NCBI RefSeq assembly: GCF_028688295.1
Contig: NZ_JAQTYM010000003.1
Span: 17,455-81,454 of the forward strand
Source: Sulfuricurvum sp.
GTDB taxonomy: Bacteria; Campylobacterota; Campylobacteria; Campylobacterales; Sulfurimonadaceae
Direction: 5' to 3'
DNA length: 64,000 nt
Shown in pieces: positions 1 to 10,506 of this stretch. Below the pieces are notes generated by a model. It had not been told where the DNA came from. It saw only the letters and a program-made list of their open reading frames with translations, and made no database searches. The position numbers and the translations under genes are program-made. The stretch's first letter is position 1, and each line of letters opens with the position of its first letter.

Positions 1-786
1 GGGGATCGGATCGGAAACAACCCCTCGATGTTTCGGGGGGAGGGGTACGATTTCATTGAACTGCGCGAATACGTCAGCGGTGATGATACCCGTCACATCG
101 ACTGGAACGTTACGGCGAAGATGGGGAAACCGTTCGTTAAAGTGTTTCGAGAAGAACGCGAGCTTAATGTCCTCACCGTCGCACTGCTCGGCGGGGGACT
201 TCATTTCGGATCACAGAAGTTTAAGATCGAGTCTGTTGCCGAAGCGGTGGCATTGATCGGATACTCTGCGGTCACAAACGGCGATGTTTTCGGCCACGCG
301 AATTACTCCGAAACCCTCCGAAACGAGATTCGTCCCGCGAAAAAGCGCTTTTCGGTACAGCAGGCGACGAGGAGTGTTTTGGATGCGGAGATACTGCATC
401 ACCGTGTTGATCTAACCCATAGCATCAAAGAGCTCTATCGTCGAACGAAGCGAAGGTCTCTGATCGTGTTGATCGGTGATTTTTTCGAGATTCCAGATTT
501 GAGACTCCTCGCTCGAAAGCACGAAGTAGTTGCTATCGTCGTACGCGACCGTGCCGAAGAGAATCCTGAAGTGATGGGATTTAGTGCCCTCATCGATCCT
601 GAGAGCGGTGCCGTATTGGAGGGGGATTTCAATGAGAAAAGCGTGAAGCGCTACCGCGAGCGGGTCAGAGCGCATGACATCGAACTTTTTGAATCGTTTC
701 GAAAAGCGGGGGTTCGCGCGAGCAAGCTCTATACCGATGCGAATGCGATTGTGACGTTGCGACGGTTGTTTGAGGGGAGAGTATGA
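1..786 (+). CDS. DUF58 domain-containing protein (5' truncated by window edge)
   Basis: Frame is open from base 1 (GDRIGNNPSMFRGEGYDFIELREYVSGDDTRHIDWNVTAK...); DUF58 signature 'ReY..GDd.R.IDW'. Confidence 0.85.
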   Translation, partial: GDRIGNNPSMFRGEGYDFIELREYVSGDDTRHIDWNVTAKMGKPFVKVFREERELNVLTVALLGGGLHFGSQKFKIESVAEAVALIGYSAVTNGDVFGHANYSETLRNEIRPAKKRFSVQQATRSVLDAEILHHRVDLTHSIKELYRRTKRRSLIVLIGDFFEIPDLRLLARKHEVVAIVVRDRAEENPEVMGFSALIDPESGAVLEGDFNEKSVKRYRERVRAHDIELFESFRKAGVRASKLYTDANAIVTLRRLFEGRV

Positions 787-1178
787 AAGATTTGAATATT
801 CCGCTAAATGACATCGCTCCGTTGGTGGAGATTCCCGATTATTCACTCTATTATTTTATCGCGGTGGTTCTCATAGCGGTTGCTTTGAGCTTGGCGCTTA
901 TTTTGGCACTCATCAAGCAGATCCGAAAACGTCGTGTAAATTTGCGGAAAGAGCGTTTTATCGCACTCTCATCGGTCGATTTCTCCGACCCCAAACGTGC
1001 CGCGTACACCATCAGTGAGCTCGGACGCGTGTTTGCCTCCGATAACGAACGTACAGAAAAGGCATATCATAACCTCTTTGAGCGTTTGGCCCCCTACAAA
1101 TACGCTCCAAAGGTGGAGATGATCGATGAGGAGACGATAGGGTATTATCGCCTCTATTTAGAGATTATCGATGCTTGA
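783..1178 (+). CDS. Small membrane protein of the DUF58/BatA-type aerotolerance locus (DUF4381-like)
   Basis: Overlaps the DUF58 stop; single TM followed by a basic cytoplasmic region; position between DUF58 and BatA/B-like genes. Confidence 0.6.
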   Translation: MKDLNIPLNDIAPLVEIPDYSLYYFIAVVLIAVALSLALILALIKQIRKRRVNLRKERFIALSSVDFSDPKRAAYTISELGRVFASDNERTEKAYHNLFERLAPYKYAPKVEMIDEETIGYYRLYLEIIDA

Positions 1179-1905
1179 GGGGATTTATTTCCAGTTTCCC
1201 AAGCTCGGATTTATCCTCTTTTTCTTTCTCGCATGTGAGGCACTCTGTCCGCTTCGCAGTAACCCGATCTATTTTCCCCGCAATGCACTGTTTGGAATGG
1301 ATGAAACAAAGCCCCCTTTGTGGATGTGGGTTGCCAAATGGGCGATGATCTCTTTTTTCATCGTCGCGTTGATGTCTCCCGTTCGGGAGGTGAAAGAGGA
1401 GCCAAGAGGATATGACATCCTGATTGCACTTGAACCCTCATCCATTCAACCCGAAATATTGGAGGATATCCGATCGTTTATCGAAAAACGCCCATCGGAT
1501 CGTTTTGCCCTCTATGTCCCTGCGCCATCCCCTACGATTATCCCTCTTACGGAGGATCATGAGACGTTTCTAAAAATCCTCTCTCAGCTCACAAAAGAGA
1601 ACTCTGATGGGAAAATAACCAAAGAGATAGAGCGTTTTTTCTCCACCACACCTGAAGCGAGAGGGTGGGTAATACTCCTCTCATCGAAACCCAAAGAGTG
1701 GATTCGCTCATTACCGATAGGTTTGGAGGTGAGTATTATCGAACCCACTGAGGATTGGGTAGAGGTGTCTCATCGCTCACACCCTCCTTTTGGGAGGATT
1801 GCGGTAGAGAAATATTTTGAGTATTACTACATTTATCCCCTCTTTATCGGCTTTTTAGCGATGCTCCTCTATCTGTATGGCCGTAACCAAAAGGGATTGG
1901 CATGA
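1171..1905 (+). CDS. BatA-like membrane protein with degenerate vWA domain
   Basis: TM segments flanking a vWA-like domain (YDILIALEPSSIQPEILEDIRSFIEKRPSDRFALYV); operon position. Confidence 0.6.
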   Translation: MLEGIYFQFPKLGFILFFFLACEALCPLRSNPIYFPRNALFGMDETKPPLWMWVAKWAMISFFIVALMSPVREVKEEPRGYDILIALEPSSIQPEILEDIRSFIEKRPSDRFALYVPAPSPTIIPLTEDHETFLKILSQLTKENSDGKITKEIERFFSTTPEARGWVILLSSKPKEWIRSLPIGLEVSIIEPTEDWVEVSHRSHPPFGRIAVEKYFEYYYIYPLFIGFLAMLLYLYGRNQKGLA

Positions 1906-3050
1906 GTTTTTTACATCCCGAATTTCTTTTTTGGTTACTACCACTTAGCTTTCTCCTTTTTTATTTTTGGCTTACTCAAAAACCACTCCAAAATCGGTGG
2001 CTTAGTGAGGCGGTACTCGAAAAATTGCGTGCACCTGAGACCACTATGGGGCTCAAAGGCCGTAACATCCTTTTTTTAGTTTCGTCTGTGTTGATTATCC
2101 TAGCTATGGCTCAACCGGTGATTATTGATTCGACACCGATCGAGGGGAAAGAGCTTCATGTTGTCATTGCGATTGATCGGAGTAATGAGCATTTTGAGCA
2201 GATTCGATCATTGGCACGCTCAACTCTCTATTCTGTTTTGGGTGAGAATATTGAACTGATGGCATACGATGAGAAACTCTATGAAATCGCACCGCGAAGT
2301 AATGATGGGGGGATATTAGGGGAATTGATACGTCATCTAGCCCCTTCTGATAAACCTTCCAATCGTGATGTGTTAACGGAAAAGTTGGCACAGCGTAAAG
2401 CAGATATGACGATCATCATCACCTCTATACCGTTTAAGATGGAGGGTATGATGCTGGTTGCTTCCCCATCGGATGTTTTAGTCGTCCATGAAAAATTGCT
2501 GGAGCTAAGAAACAACCATCGTATTCAAGCTCATATCCCCCTCTTTTTTTATCCTTTGGGATTGGCGATGGTGTTGATTTTGTTTGCCCTCTCTTCGATG
2601 AGCAAGCGTCAAAGTGTGAGTGTTGGAATCGTCCTTTTTGCTTTGAGTCTATTCCCCATGAACTCTCATGCCGGGATTTTGGATTTTAAAGAGCTTATCA
2701 AGGCGAGGGAGGCGTATGAAGCGGGTGAATATGAAAAAGCGGAGCGACTTTTTGCACGTCATCAGATGAAACACGATTCGCCTCAGGTGCGTTATAACCG
2801 TGCCAATGCTCTTTATATGAGCGGTCGATATGAGAGGGCGCGTTATTGGTACGAGAGGGTCTATACCGCCGATCCGATGTTGCAAAAGCGTCTTCGTTAT
2901 AATTTAGAACAGAGTAGGGCAAAGATCGAAATGTCTAAAGCGGATAGAAAAAAGATTGAGAAGCGAGATCAACAGATTCAGACAGATGGGGTAAACTCCA
3001 CGATGCAGCCGAAGCGTTTGCCGAGGGAAACGAAATTATTTGAATGGTGA
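1902..3050 (+). CDS. BatB/BatC-like membrane protein with vWA-like and TPR regions
   Basis: N-terminal BatA/B-type TM pair, vWA-like region, C-terminal TPR (EAYEAGEYEKAERLFARHQMKHDSPQVRYNRANALYMSGRYERARYWYERVY). Confidence 0.7.
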   Translation: MSFLHPEFLFWLLPLSFLLFYFWLTQKPLQNRWLSEAVLEKLRAPETTMGLKGRNILFLVSSVLIILAMAQPVIIDSTPIEGKELHVVIAIDRSNEHFEQIRSLARSTLYSVLGENIELMAYDEKLYEIAPRSNDGGILGELIRHLAPSDKPSNRDVLTEKLAQRKADMTIIITSIPFKMEGMMLVASPSDVLVVHEKLLELRNNHRIQAHIPLFFYPLGLAMVLILFALSSMSKRQSVSVGIVLFALSLFPMNSHAGILDFKELIKAREAYEAGEYEKAERLFARHQMKHDSPQVRYNRANALYMSGRYERARYWYERVYTADPMLQKRLRYNLEQSRAKIEMSKADRKKIEKRDQQIQTDGVNSTMQPKRLPRETKLFEW

Positions 3051-3887
3051 TTATTTAAAAATATCGTAGAGTTTGTTCGCACCCTTCATTTCGCGGCGAA
3101 GTTCTGAATAATCTTCTTCTTGGAGTGCTTTTTTAAGAGTTTGAAGTTCAATTTCAAACAGTTCAACCGCACTGAGAACGTTTTCACGGTTTTGGCGAAA
3201 AATATCTTCCCACATGGCAGGAGAACTTTTTGCCAAACGGCTCATGGAGCGAAATCCCCCTGCGGCGAGGGTGAGGATATTCTCTTTTTCTTCTTGGGCT
3301 AACACGGTGTTAGCAAGTGCATAGGAGATAACGTGGGGCATATGAGAGATAAATGCCGCATGACGGTCATGCTGATGCGCTCCCATACGGCGTATCTGCA
3401 TCCCGATTGCTTGGAAAATCCGTAATGCGATATCACGTTGCGTATCACCGCTGTGTTCCAAATCGCACAATACGACCACTTTTTCGGCGTAGAGCCCCTC
3501 GAGTGCGGCACTCGGACCGAACTGCTCCGTCCCCGTCATCGGGTGGGCAGCAACGACATTGGATCGGATAGACGGTGGGATAGCCTCGACAATGAGGGCT
3601 TTCGTACTTCCCAAATCAATCATGGTTTTATCGGTTCCTGCCAAGTCGGTAGATCGTTGTAAAAAATCGATGACACCGTTAACCGGAACCGCCAAAAAGA
3701 TAACGTCACAGTGCATTTTAAGGTCTTCAAAGCTCAGAAAAGATTCAACCAACCCCCGTTGAAGAGCGACCATTTGATGCTCTTCGTTATGATCACAACC
3801 GATTATAGAGGAGATAAACGAGAGATGCTTGAGGGCAAGCGCCATCGAACCTCCCATTAATCCTAACCCCACAATACCGATCTTCAT
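3051..3887 (-). CDS. tyrA: Prephenate dehydrogenase
   Basis: MKIGIVGLGLMGGSMALAL Rossmann motif, AAHPMTGTEQFGPSAA motif. Confidence 0.88.
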   Translation of the reverse strand: MKIGIVGLGLMGGSMALALKHLSFISSIIGCDHNEEHQMVALQRGLVESFLSFEDLKMHCDVIFLAVPVNGVIDFLQRSTDLAGTDKTMIDLGSTKALIVEAIPPSIRSNVVAAHPMTGTEQFGPSAALEGLYAEKVVVLCDLEHSGDTQRDIALRIFQAIGMQIRRMGAHQHDRHAAFISHMPHVISYALANTVLAQEEKENILTLAAGGFRSMSRLAKSSPAMWEDIFRQNRENVLSAVELFEIELQTLKKALQEEDYSELRREMKGANKLYDIFK

Positions 3888-4000
3888 AACTTACCTTTGC
3901 GTATAATGGTGCTATTTTAGCCCTTTTAAGTTTAATTTACGCTCCTATTAATCGTAACGGTGCTAGAATAAGGGACTATTTTAACGCAACGGACTTTGGC

Positions 4001-6241
4001 TTGAAAAAAATCACCCTCTCTTTAGCAGTAGCGAGCGCTCTTGTTTACGGATCGACACAAAATGTTCAATCAATACAGTATGAGGGGATGATCCACATCT
4101 CCGAAGCGGTCGCAAAACGGCTAAATGAGGTCAAAGTCGGTGAACCTCTCGACCCGATTGCGGTCGATAAAACCGTCAAAAACTTTTTTGACCAAGGGTA
4201 CTTTGAAGATGTATGGGCAGATGAAAATGATGGCAAAGTAACGTTTCACTTTAAAGAAAAACCGATCATCTCTAAGATAGAGCTCAAAGGGTACAAAGAG
4301 AATGATGAAGAGGCAACAAAAGGGTTGTTGCAGATTGAAAAAGGGGCTCTTTATGATGAAAAGCGTCTTGAAGGGGCTAAAAAACGGATTATCGATGCTC
4401 TGAGTACTGATGGTAAAATTGACTCAGTAGTTGAAATTGATACCGAAAAACTCGAGAATGGAAGTATGCACGTTACTTTTATTGTTAATGAGGGTGAAGA
4501 GATTATTATCAAAAAACTTCGTTACGCTGGAGTATTGACCCAAGACAGTGGTGATTTTGACAGCATGATTGCGAACAAAGAAGAGCAGTTTATGGGATGG
4601 CTCTGGGGACGTAACGACGGTAAGATGAAAGTAGCGGAACTCCAATACGATCCATTGCGTATTCGAGATTTTTACATGCAGAACGGTTATTTGGATGCGA
4701 AAATTGATGAGCCGTTTGTTGCAGTCGATTTCGATCATTACACTGCTGAAATGAGCTACAATATTTTTGAAGGAGATGTGTATCGTGTTAGCGATATCCT
4801 CATTTTTCAAGATACAGCTGTTATTGATGATAAAGAACTTTTAGATGTTATTGCACTAGAGAAAAACAAACCTTTTAACATCAAAACCTTCCGTGAAGAT
4901 GCTGATCGTATTAAAACAAAAATCGCTGATTTGGGATACGCGTATGTTCAAGTTCAACCTGATTTAAAAAAAGATAAAGAGGGAAAAAGTGTTGATGTTG
5001 TTTACCGTATTAATCCAGGTAAAAAAGTACGAATTCGTAATGTAATAGTTTCTGGTAATAACCGTACATTAGACCGTGTAGTACGCCGTGAGCTTTTCCT
5101 CGCACCAGGTGATTTGTACAGTATGACCAATCTCAAAGATTCTCGTAATGCGATTGGACGTACTGGATATTTCGAAAGCAATACAATCGAAGAGAAGCGG
5201 ATAGATGATGAATCGATGGACTTAATCGTTCAAACCAAAGAGGCACCGACCGGGAATATCCAACTTGGTGGAGGATATGGAAGCTTTGGTGGAATCTTGC
5301 TCAGCGTTGCGGTGAGTGATCGTAATATTTTTGGTTCAGGGATTAATGTAGGGCTAAATTTGGAGCGTTCACAACGCACCAGTAACTACTCGTTTAATAT
5401 CTCGAATCCTCGCCTTAACGATAGTGATTTTAGTGGTAATTTTTCAGTTTATAACAGTTCAACAGAATATGATAGTTACTCTGTTGCCTCTTTAGGTACA
5501 AGTGTAGGGATAGGTCACCGATTCAATCGTTACTGGAGCGGTTATATGGGGTATAACTATTCTAAAAATGATTACAGTGATTTTGATACGCTTACATTAA
5601 CAAGTGAACAATTACGCTATTACGAAAGTTATGCAAAAAGTTCACTTATTGTTTCGGCTACCTTTGATAATACTGATGACTATTATATCCCGCGTGAAGG
5701 GTATGCATTTTCCCAAAGCTTTGAAAAAGCAGGACTTGGGGGAGATGCTGATTTTATCAAAAGCCGTACCACTTTTGGAGCGTATAAAGGGTTGCAAAAA
5801 TTGACCGATTTTGACCTCATTCTACGCTACAAAGCTCGATTTAATTATGCGGAGGAAAGTGGCTATTTACCACTCAATGAAAAGTTTTATATGGGTGGGA
5901 TCGGTTCGGTTCGTGGATACCAAGGATATTCTATCTCTCCTACAGATGGTGTAGATAGTAATGGAAAGCCAAATAAAATTGGAGGGACTCAAACGTTCTC
6001 AAACAGTTTTGAGTTAAGTGTTCCATTGGTTCCCGAAGCGCGTATGCGAGCAACTGCGTTTGTCGATTACGGAATGATTGGTGAAAAGAGTTTGAGCGAA
6101 ATCAAACGGGGCGGTTATGGTATTTCTCTAGAGTGGTTTAGTCCGGTTGGACCACTGCAACTGGTGTTTGCTAATCCAATCGGGGATAAACCAGGAGATG
6201 AAACAACCGCGTTTGAGTTTACGATCGGACAAAGATTTTAG
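4001..6241 (+). CDS. bamA: Outer membrane protein assembly factor BamA
   Basis: POTRA repeats and C-terminal Omp85 barrel (GGIGSVRGYQGYSISP; terminal EFTIGQRF); TTG start. Confidence 0.93.
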   Translation: MKKITLSLAVASALVYGSTQNVQSIQYEGMIHISEAVAKRLNEVKVGEPLDPIAVDKTVKNFFDQGYFEDVWADENDGKVTFHFKEKPIISKIELKGYKENDEEATKGLLQIEKGALYDEKRLEGAKKRIIDALSTDGKIDSVVEIDTEKLENGSMHVTFIVNEGEEIIIKKLRYAGVLTQDSGDFDSMIANKEEQFMGWLWGRNDGKMKVAELQYDPLRIRDFYMQNGYLDAKIDEPFVAVDFDHYTAEMSYNIFEGDVYRVSDILIFQDTAVIDDKELLDVIALEKNKPFNIKTFREDADRIKTKIADLGYAYVQVQPDLKKDKEGKSVDVVYRINPGKKVRIRNVIVSGNNRTLDRVVRRELFLAPGDLYSMTNLKDSRNAIGRTGYFESNTIEEKRIDDESMDLIVQTKEAPTGNIQLGGGYGSFGGILLSVAVSDRNIFGSGINVGLNLERSQRTSNYSFNISNPRLNDSDFSGNFSVYNSSTEYDSYSVASLGTSVGIGHRFNRYWSGYMGYNYSKNDYSDFDTLTLTSEQLRYYESYAKSSLIVSATFDNTDDYYIPREGYAFSQSFEKAGLGGDADFIKSRTTFGAYKGLQKLTDFDLILRYKARFNYAEESGYLPLNEKFYMGGIGSVRGYQGYSISPTDGVDSNGKPNKIGGTQTFSNSFELSVPLVPEARMRATAFVDYGMIGEKSLSEIKRGGYGISLEWFSPVGPLQLVFANPIGDKPGDETTAFEFTIGQRF

Positions 6242-6249
6242 GTTAGTGC

Positions 6250-6281
6250 CGTTCGTGGTGAGCTAAGTCGAACCATGAACG
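6250..6281. repeat. Palindromic intergenic element (dispersed-repeat-like), possible bidirectional terminator
   Basis: CGTTCGTGGTgagctaagtcgaACCATGAACG: arms 6250-6259 and 6272-6281 pair with one G.U, in the bamA / DUF808 convergent spacer. Confidence 0.6.
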
Positions 6282-6287
6282 CGAAGC

Positions 6288-7235
6288 TTACTTCTTAAAC
6301 ACTCTCACTATTTTAGAAATCACTTCAACTACACCCATCACGATTCCACCTGCTACAATCCCCGCAATCGCATCGATGAGAACAGGTGTTATCCATCCTA
6401 ATGCCTTTCCGGCAGTTGGGATACTCTCAACGCTCTGTACGGCACTCTCTAGGAGATGGTGAGCATCAGGAATTCCGTGCAAGAGAATGCTTCCCCCAAC
6501 AAGGAACATCGCGGCAGTTCCGACAACGGTGAGAATTTTCATGAGTTTCGGAGCAAAACTGAGCAGTCCTTGTCCCAAAGCTCTTTGTGGTGCCCCGCGT
6601 TTTCCCTCCGGGGCAGTTTGAAGCAGATGAAGCCCTGCGTCATCCATTTTGACAATAGCAGCGACAATCCCATAGACACCTATGGTGATCGCTATTGCGA
6701 TTCCAGAAACAACCATGGTTTGGGTTAAGAGATCTTTATCTGCAACGGTCCCTAGCGCAATGACAATAATCTCTGCGGAGAGGATAAAGTCAGTACGAAT
6801 CGCCCCTTCGATTTTCTCTTTTTCAAACGCTTCGAGATCAACGTCTGGGTTATGGAAAGCTTCAATCAGATCATGCTGATGATCTTCCTCTTCTTTAGAA
6901 TGTAAAAAAGGGTGGGCGATTTTTTCGAACCCCTCATAACACAGATAGGCACCACCAATCATGAGGATCGGTGTGATCGACCATGGGGCAAAGGCACTAA
7001 GAGTTAATGCGGCAGGGACGAGGATCAATTTATTTTTAAATGACCCTTTAGCAACACCCCAGACCACAGGGAGTTCACGTTCAGCCCGTATGCCTGCAAC
7101 TTGTTGTGCATTGAGGGCGAGATCATCACCGAGAACGCCGGCTGTTTTTTTAGCGGCCACTTTGCTCATGGCGGCAACATCGTCGAGGAGGAGGGTTATA
7201 TCATCAATGAGTATAAGGAGGCTGCTTCCTGCCAT
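6288..7235 (-). CDS. DUF808 family membrane protein (YedI-like)
   Basis: MAGSSLLILIDDITLLLDDVAAMSKVAAKKTAGVLGDDLALNAQQVAG is the DUF808 N-terminal signature. Confidence 0.88.
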   Translation of the reverse strand: MAGSSLLILIDDITLLLDDVAAMSKVAAKKTAGVLGDDLALNAQQVAGIRAERELPVVWGVAKGSFKNKLILVPAALTLSAFAPWSITPILMIGGAYLCYEGFEKIAHPFLHSKEEEDHQHDLIEAFHNPDVDLEAFEKEKIEGAIRTDFILSAEIIVIALGTVADKDLLTQTMVVSGIAIAITIGVYGIVAAIVKMDDAGLHLLQTAPEGKRGAPQRALGQGLLSFAPKLMKILTVVGTAAMFLVGGSILLHGIPDAHHLLESAVQSVESIPTAGKALGWITPVLIDAIAGIVAGGIVMGVVEVISKIVRVFKK

Positions 7236-7238
7236 AGA

Positions 7239-8711
7239 TTAATCCTTGAGTATGAGGGTAAAGTTAGGGGGTAAGACGATATTTTTGAGCTGTTCGCGTG
7301 CTAAATAGAGAGATTTTCCTCCGACGATTAATAAACCGCTGTGAGGATCCATTTCGAGTGTGATATCGGACGCGTTGACGCGTCCGGCTAAGAGGATATG
7401 GGAGAGCCACAAAATTGCGCTCAGGGCATCGAGAGTAGCCTCATCGGGTAACAATGATCCGTACGAGTTTTTAGGGATGAGATCGGAGGAGCTATTCCCT
7501 TTTTTAAAGAGCAACAGATGGGAGATCAAGGCAATTTGTGAATGACTGAGGGCATAATCCAAAGCACTCATCGCTAGATAATGGCTATGGCGTTGGTAGG
7601 CATAATAGCGGATACCAACACCGATAGAGAGGAGTTTTGCTGCGACACTCAGTTCATGTCGATAGAGAGGATTGATCTCTAAATGGAGATGAAGTAAATC
7701 AAAAATGCGTTTAGAGAGGTGAGAGCATTGGAGTGCATGATCGCTGTGAATTCCGTACGTATCGAGTAGGTAGCGTACACTTGGATTATAATGTGCGGGG
7801 AATTTATCTCCGTTGTTACGGAGTAAATCGCTCAAGAATGCCCCTTCGCGTACACCGACCCCACTACACAGTAGTTTCTGGCTTTGGGTATGACGGATAA
7901 TACGCTCTAAAATGAGGGTTCCGGGTTTGATGGTGTCAAAACGATCGGGTTTGATAAATAAAGAGCGGAGCTTTTTTGGACTGGCACCTAGTATTTGAGA
8001 GGTAAAGCGTAAAAAATCATTGGCATCACTCGTATAGGCATGGAGTTTTTTGAGAGGATACTCCTCTTTTTTCATCAACGCTCTGGTGAGGGCACGAAAA
8101 GTCCCCCCAATACCAACAAGGGTAGTCGTTCCAAAATCGGGGAGCTGTTTCAGTGCGTTATCGATATAGGCGGTTGCCCCATTAATATCGTCGTTATCAA
8201 AAAATAGCTCTTTGATGCGGACGGTTCCGATATTCAGAGAATAAAGTTGTTCCACTTTTCCGTTGCGTAGTAGGGCAAATTCGCTCGAACCGCCCCCTAC
8301 ATCAACGGTGATAGCCTCATCCATAGCAGGGAGGAGATTCGCACATGCCATCCCCCCTAAATAGGCCTCTTTTTCTCCACTAATGATTTTGATGGAGAGA
8401 GAGTGTTCACGTTTGATACGGGAGAGGAAAACAGAGGCATTAGGGGCATCACGTAAAGCAGAGGTAGCTACGCACAATATTTTTCGCGCACCGAATGAAC
8501 GGGCGATCGAAAGAAACTCACCAATAGCTAAAGAGGTACGCTCCATTGGCTCATGTTGAAGATTTCCTCCATTTTTATAAGCGGATTCGCTTAAGCGGAC
8601 GGAGCTTTTAACCTCATGCAGAATATGAAAAGCAAAACGGCTGGTTTTTTGAAAGACCGCCATCCGCATCGAATTGCTTCCGATGTCGATAACGGCGGTA
8701 CATTGTGCCAT
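7239..8711 (-). CDS. ppx: Ppx/GppA family phosphatase
   Basis: AVIDIGSNSMRMAVF and TVDVGGGSSEFALL actin-fold phosphatase motifs. Confidence 0.85.
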   Translation of the reverse strand: MAQCTAVIDIGSNSMRMAVFQKTSRFAFHILHEVKSSVRLSESAYKNGGNLQHEPMERTSLAIGEFLSIARSFGARKILCVATSALRDAPNASVFLSRIKREHSLSIKIISGEKEAYLGGMACANLLPAMDEAITVDVGGGSSEFALLRNGKVEQLYSLNIGTVRIKELFFDNDDINGATAYIDNALKQLPDFGTTTLVGIGGTFRALTRALMKKEEYPLKKLHAYTSDANDFLRFTSQILGASPKKLRSLFIKPDRFDTIKPGTLILERIIRHTQSQKLLCSGVGVREGAFLSDLLRNNGDKFPAHYNPSVRYLLDTYGIHSDHALQCSHLSKRIFDLLHLHLEINPLYRHELSVAAKLLSIGVGIRYYAYQRHSHYLAMSALDYALSHSQIALISHLLLFKKGNSSSDLIPKNSYGSLLPDEATLDALSAILWLSHILLAGRVNASDITLEMDPHSGLLIVGGKSLYLAREQLKNIVLPPNFTLILKD

Positions 8712-8975
8712 TTACTCCTCTTCCTCCGATAGTTGCTTGTGTTTGTAGAGGAGTTCTTGCATGGTTTCAACGTTGTCTTTATCAGGAATGATACAATCAA
8801 CCGGACAGACGGCAATACAAGCAGGCTCATCATAGGTTCCTACGCATTCAGTACAACGGTCTGGATCGATGATATAAATCGGATCACCCTCTTCAATTGC
8901 ATCCATCGGGCACTCTTCTCGGCATGCGTCGCATGCGATACATTCATCGACTATTAATAGTGGCATAGGTTGCAC
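8712..8975 (-). CDS. YfhL-type 2[4Fe-4S] ferredoxin
   Basis: CIACDACREECP and CTECVGTYDEPACIAVCPVDCI cluster motifs. Confidence 0.88.
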   Translation of the reverse strand: MQPMPLLIVDECIACDACREECPMDAIEEGDPIYIIDPDRCTECVGTYDEPACIAVCPVDCIIPDKDNVETMQELLYKHKQLSEEEE

Positions 8976-9047
8976 CTCGGTTTTTATATTGGTTATTGCG
9001 CGATTTATAGCGAAAGGAACCTTTGAGGAGTTTTAAAGTAGAAAAAC

Positions 9048-10349
9048 TTATCGCTGTGGGAGGACACAACACAGTTTCGAAGGGAGAACCATACGGGCAA
9101 TAGTGCCATCAATTCCATCGTCACGATTGGTTAACGTAATCACGGCCCCGATAGCTTCAGCCGCACTTTTGGCCAAAAATAGTCCAAGTCCTACCCCTGA
9201 TTTATTGCCCTGACGCTTAAATGGAGCGAAAAGATCGACACTTTCATCAATTCCGCACCCCTCATCGATTACTTCGATGACGATTCCGGTTCCGTTAAGA
9301 TAGCTATTAAAGCGGATTGTTTTTGTCTCAGGGGTAAATTTGAGGGCATTTTGTAAAAAATTCTGCAAAATTTGGTTCAACAGCGTCACTTGTAAGACCG
9401 CACTAAATGCGTCGGGTCTAAAATCAGTTACAAGGGTTTTGTTTTCACTGTTCGCGAGAAGTTTAAAATCCCCTTCCCATTTTTTTAGAATTTGAATGAT
9501 ATCGGTTTGTATTGGGATCTCAAGCTGTGCCCCTTCTTGTCGACCGATATTGAGGATGTCACCAACGATTTTATTCATCTCATCGACACTTTGGTTGGTG
9601 ATACGGATCGCTTCGATGTACTCTTCAGGAGAGCGTTTTTTGATGAGGGTAACTTGATTTTTGAGCTTGATAACGGCAAGAGGAGTTTTGAGCTCATGTG
9701 CTGCACCGATAAAGAGCTCTTTTTGGTACTTAACAAAATTTTGAATCCGTGCAATAAGACGGTTCAGGGTCTCCCCAAGAGGTTCAAACTCATCAGGGAG
9801 CTGTTCAACCTTGATAGGGCGGATGAGGTGCTCGTTCATATTAGAAAGACGTCGTGAGAGAGCGGTAATCGGTGCAATCAACATTTTTGAAAAGGCAATG
9901 GCATAGAGGATAATAACAACAAAGCCAACGGCATTGATGAGAAAAATAGAGTTTAGGATTTTGGTCAATAACCGTTTCGTTTGGGTAATGTCACGGCTTA
10001 CTTTTAAATACGAAGAGCGCTCAAAGTCAAAAGGGTAAATCAAGGTAAGGGTGGTTGTTTTGTCTTTGTGGGTAGTTTCGTAAAAATCGAGATGTTCTTC
10101 TTTCACAGAAAGGGTTATGAGTTCAACATTAAGTCCCATTAGGGTCTCCGTGTTGTTTTGCTGAGAGGATAAAAGAGATTTATAAGATGATATATTTTCA
10201 GCATAACCGATCAGTTCAGCTTGTTTTTCATCGTAAATAGATTGTTTGATAAAAAGGAATAAAAAAGAGGAAAATAGGATAACCAATGCTGCCGAAGCAA
10301 CAATCAGTTGAAAAAGAAAACGTCGTCTTATACTTCTTTTTGAAAACAC
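9048..10349 (-). CDS. Membrane sensor histidine kinase
   Basis: Two TMs, HAMP-like region, AAHELKTPLAVIK H-box, HATPase motifs (DEGCGIDE, GVGLGLFLAK). Confidence 0.9.
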   Translation of the reverse strand: MFSKRSIRRRFLFQLIVASAALVILFSSFLFLFIKQSIYDEKQAELIGYAENISSYKSLLSSQQNNTETLMGLNVELITLSVKEEHLDFYETTHKDKTTTLTLIYPFDFERSSYLKVSRDITQTKRLLTKILNSIFLINAVGFVVIILYAIAFSKMLIAPITALSRRLSNMNEHLIRPIKVEQLPDEFEPLGETLNRLIARIQNFVKYQKELFIGAAHELKTPLAVIKLKNQVTLIKKRSPEEYIEAIRITNQSVDEMNKIVGDILNIGRQEGAQLEIPIQTDIIQILKKWEGDFKLLANSENKTLVTDFRPDAFSAVLQVTLLNQILQNFLQNALKFTPETKTIRFNSYLNGTGIVIEVIDEGCGIDESVDLFAPFKRQGNKSGVGLGLFLAKSAAEAIGAVITLTNRDDGIDGTIARMVLPSKLCCVLPQR

Positions 10350-10506
10350 AATTTTCCTCTTTTCATCCTATCTTTTGGTTGTAGCCTTAGTACAGGTTAC
10401 GTGTAATATTTTATGATTATACAATAATTTCTTATCGTCTAATCTCTTAAAGAGAGTGAAATAAAGCCAAGAAAATTGTAAGTTAAAAGAGAGAAGAGAA
10501 AGGATG

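Noticed and set aside
412-846. 144-aa minus-strand ORF
   Set aside because: Antisense to the DUF58 gene and its downstream neighbour; no supporting motif.
4424-4810. 128-aa minus-strand ORF
   Set aside because: Antisense inside bamA, no domain features.
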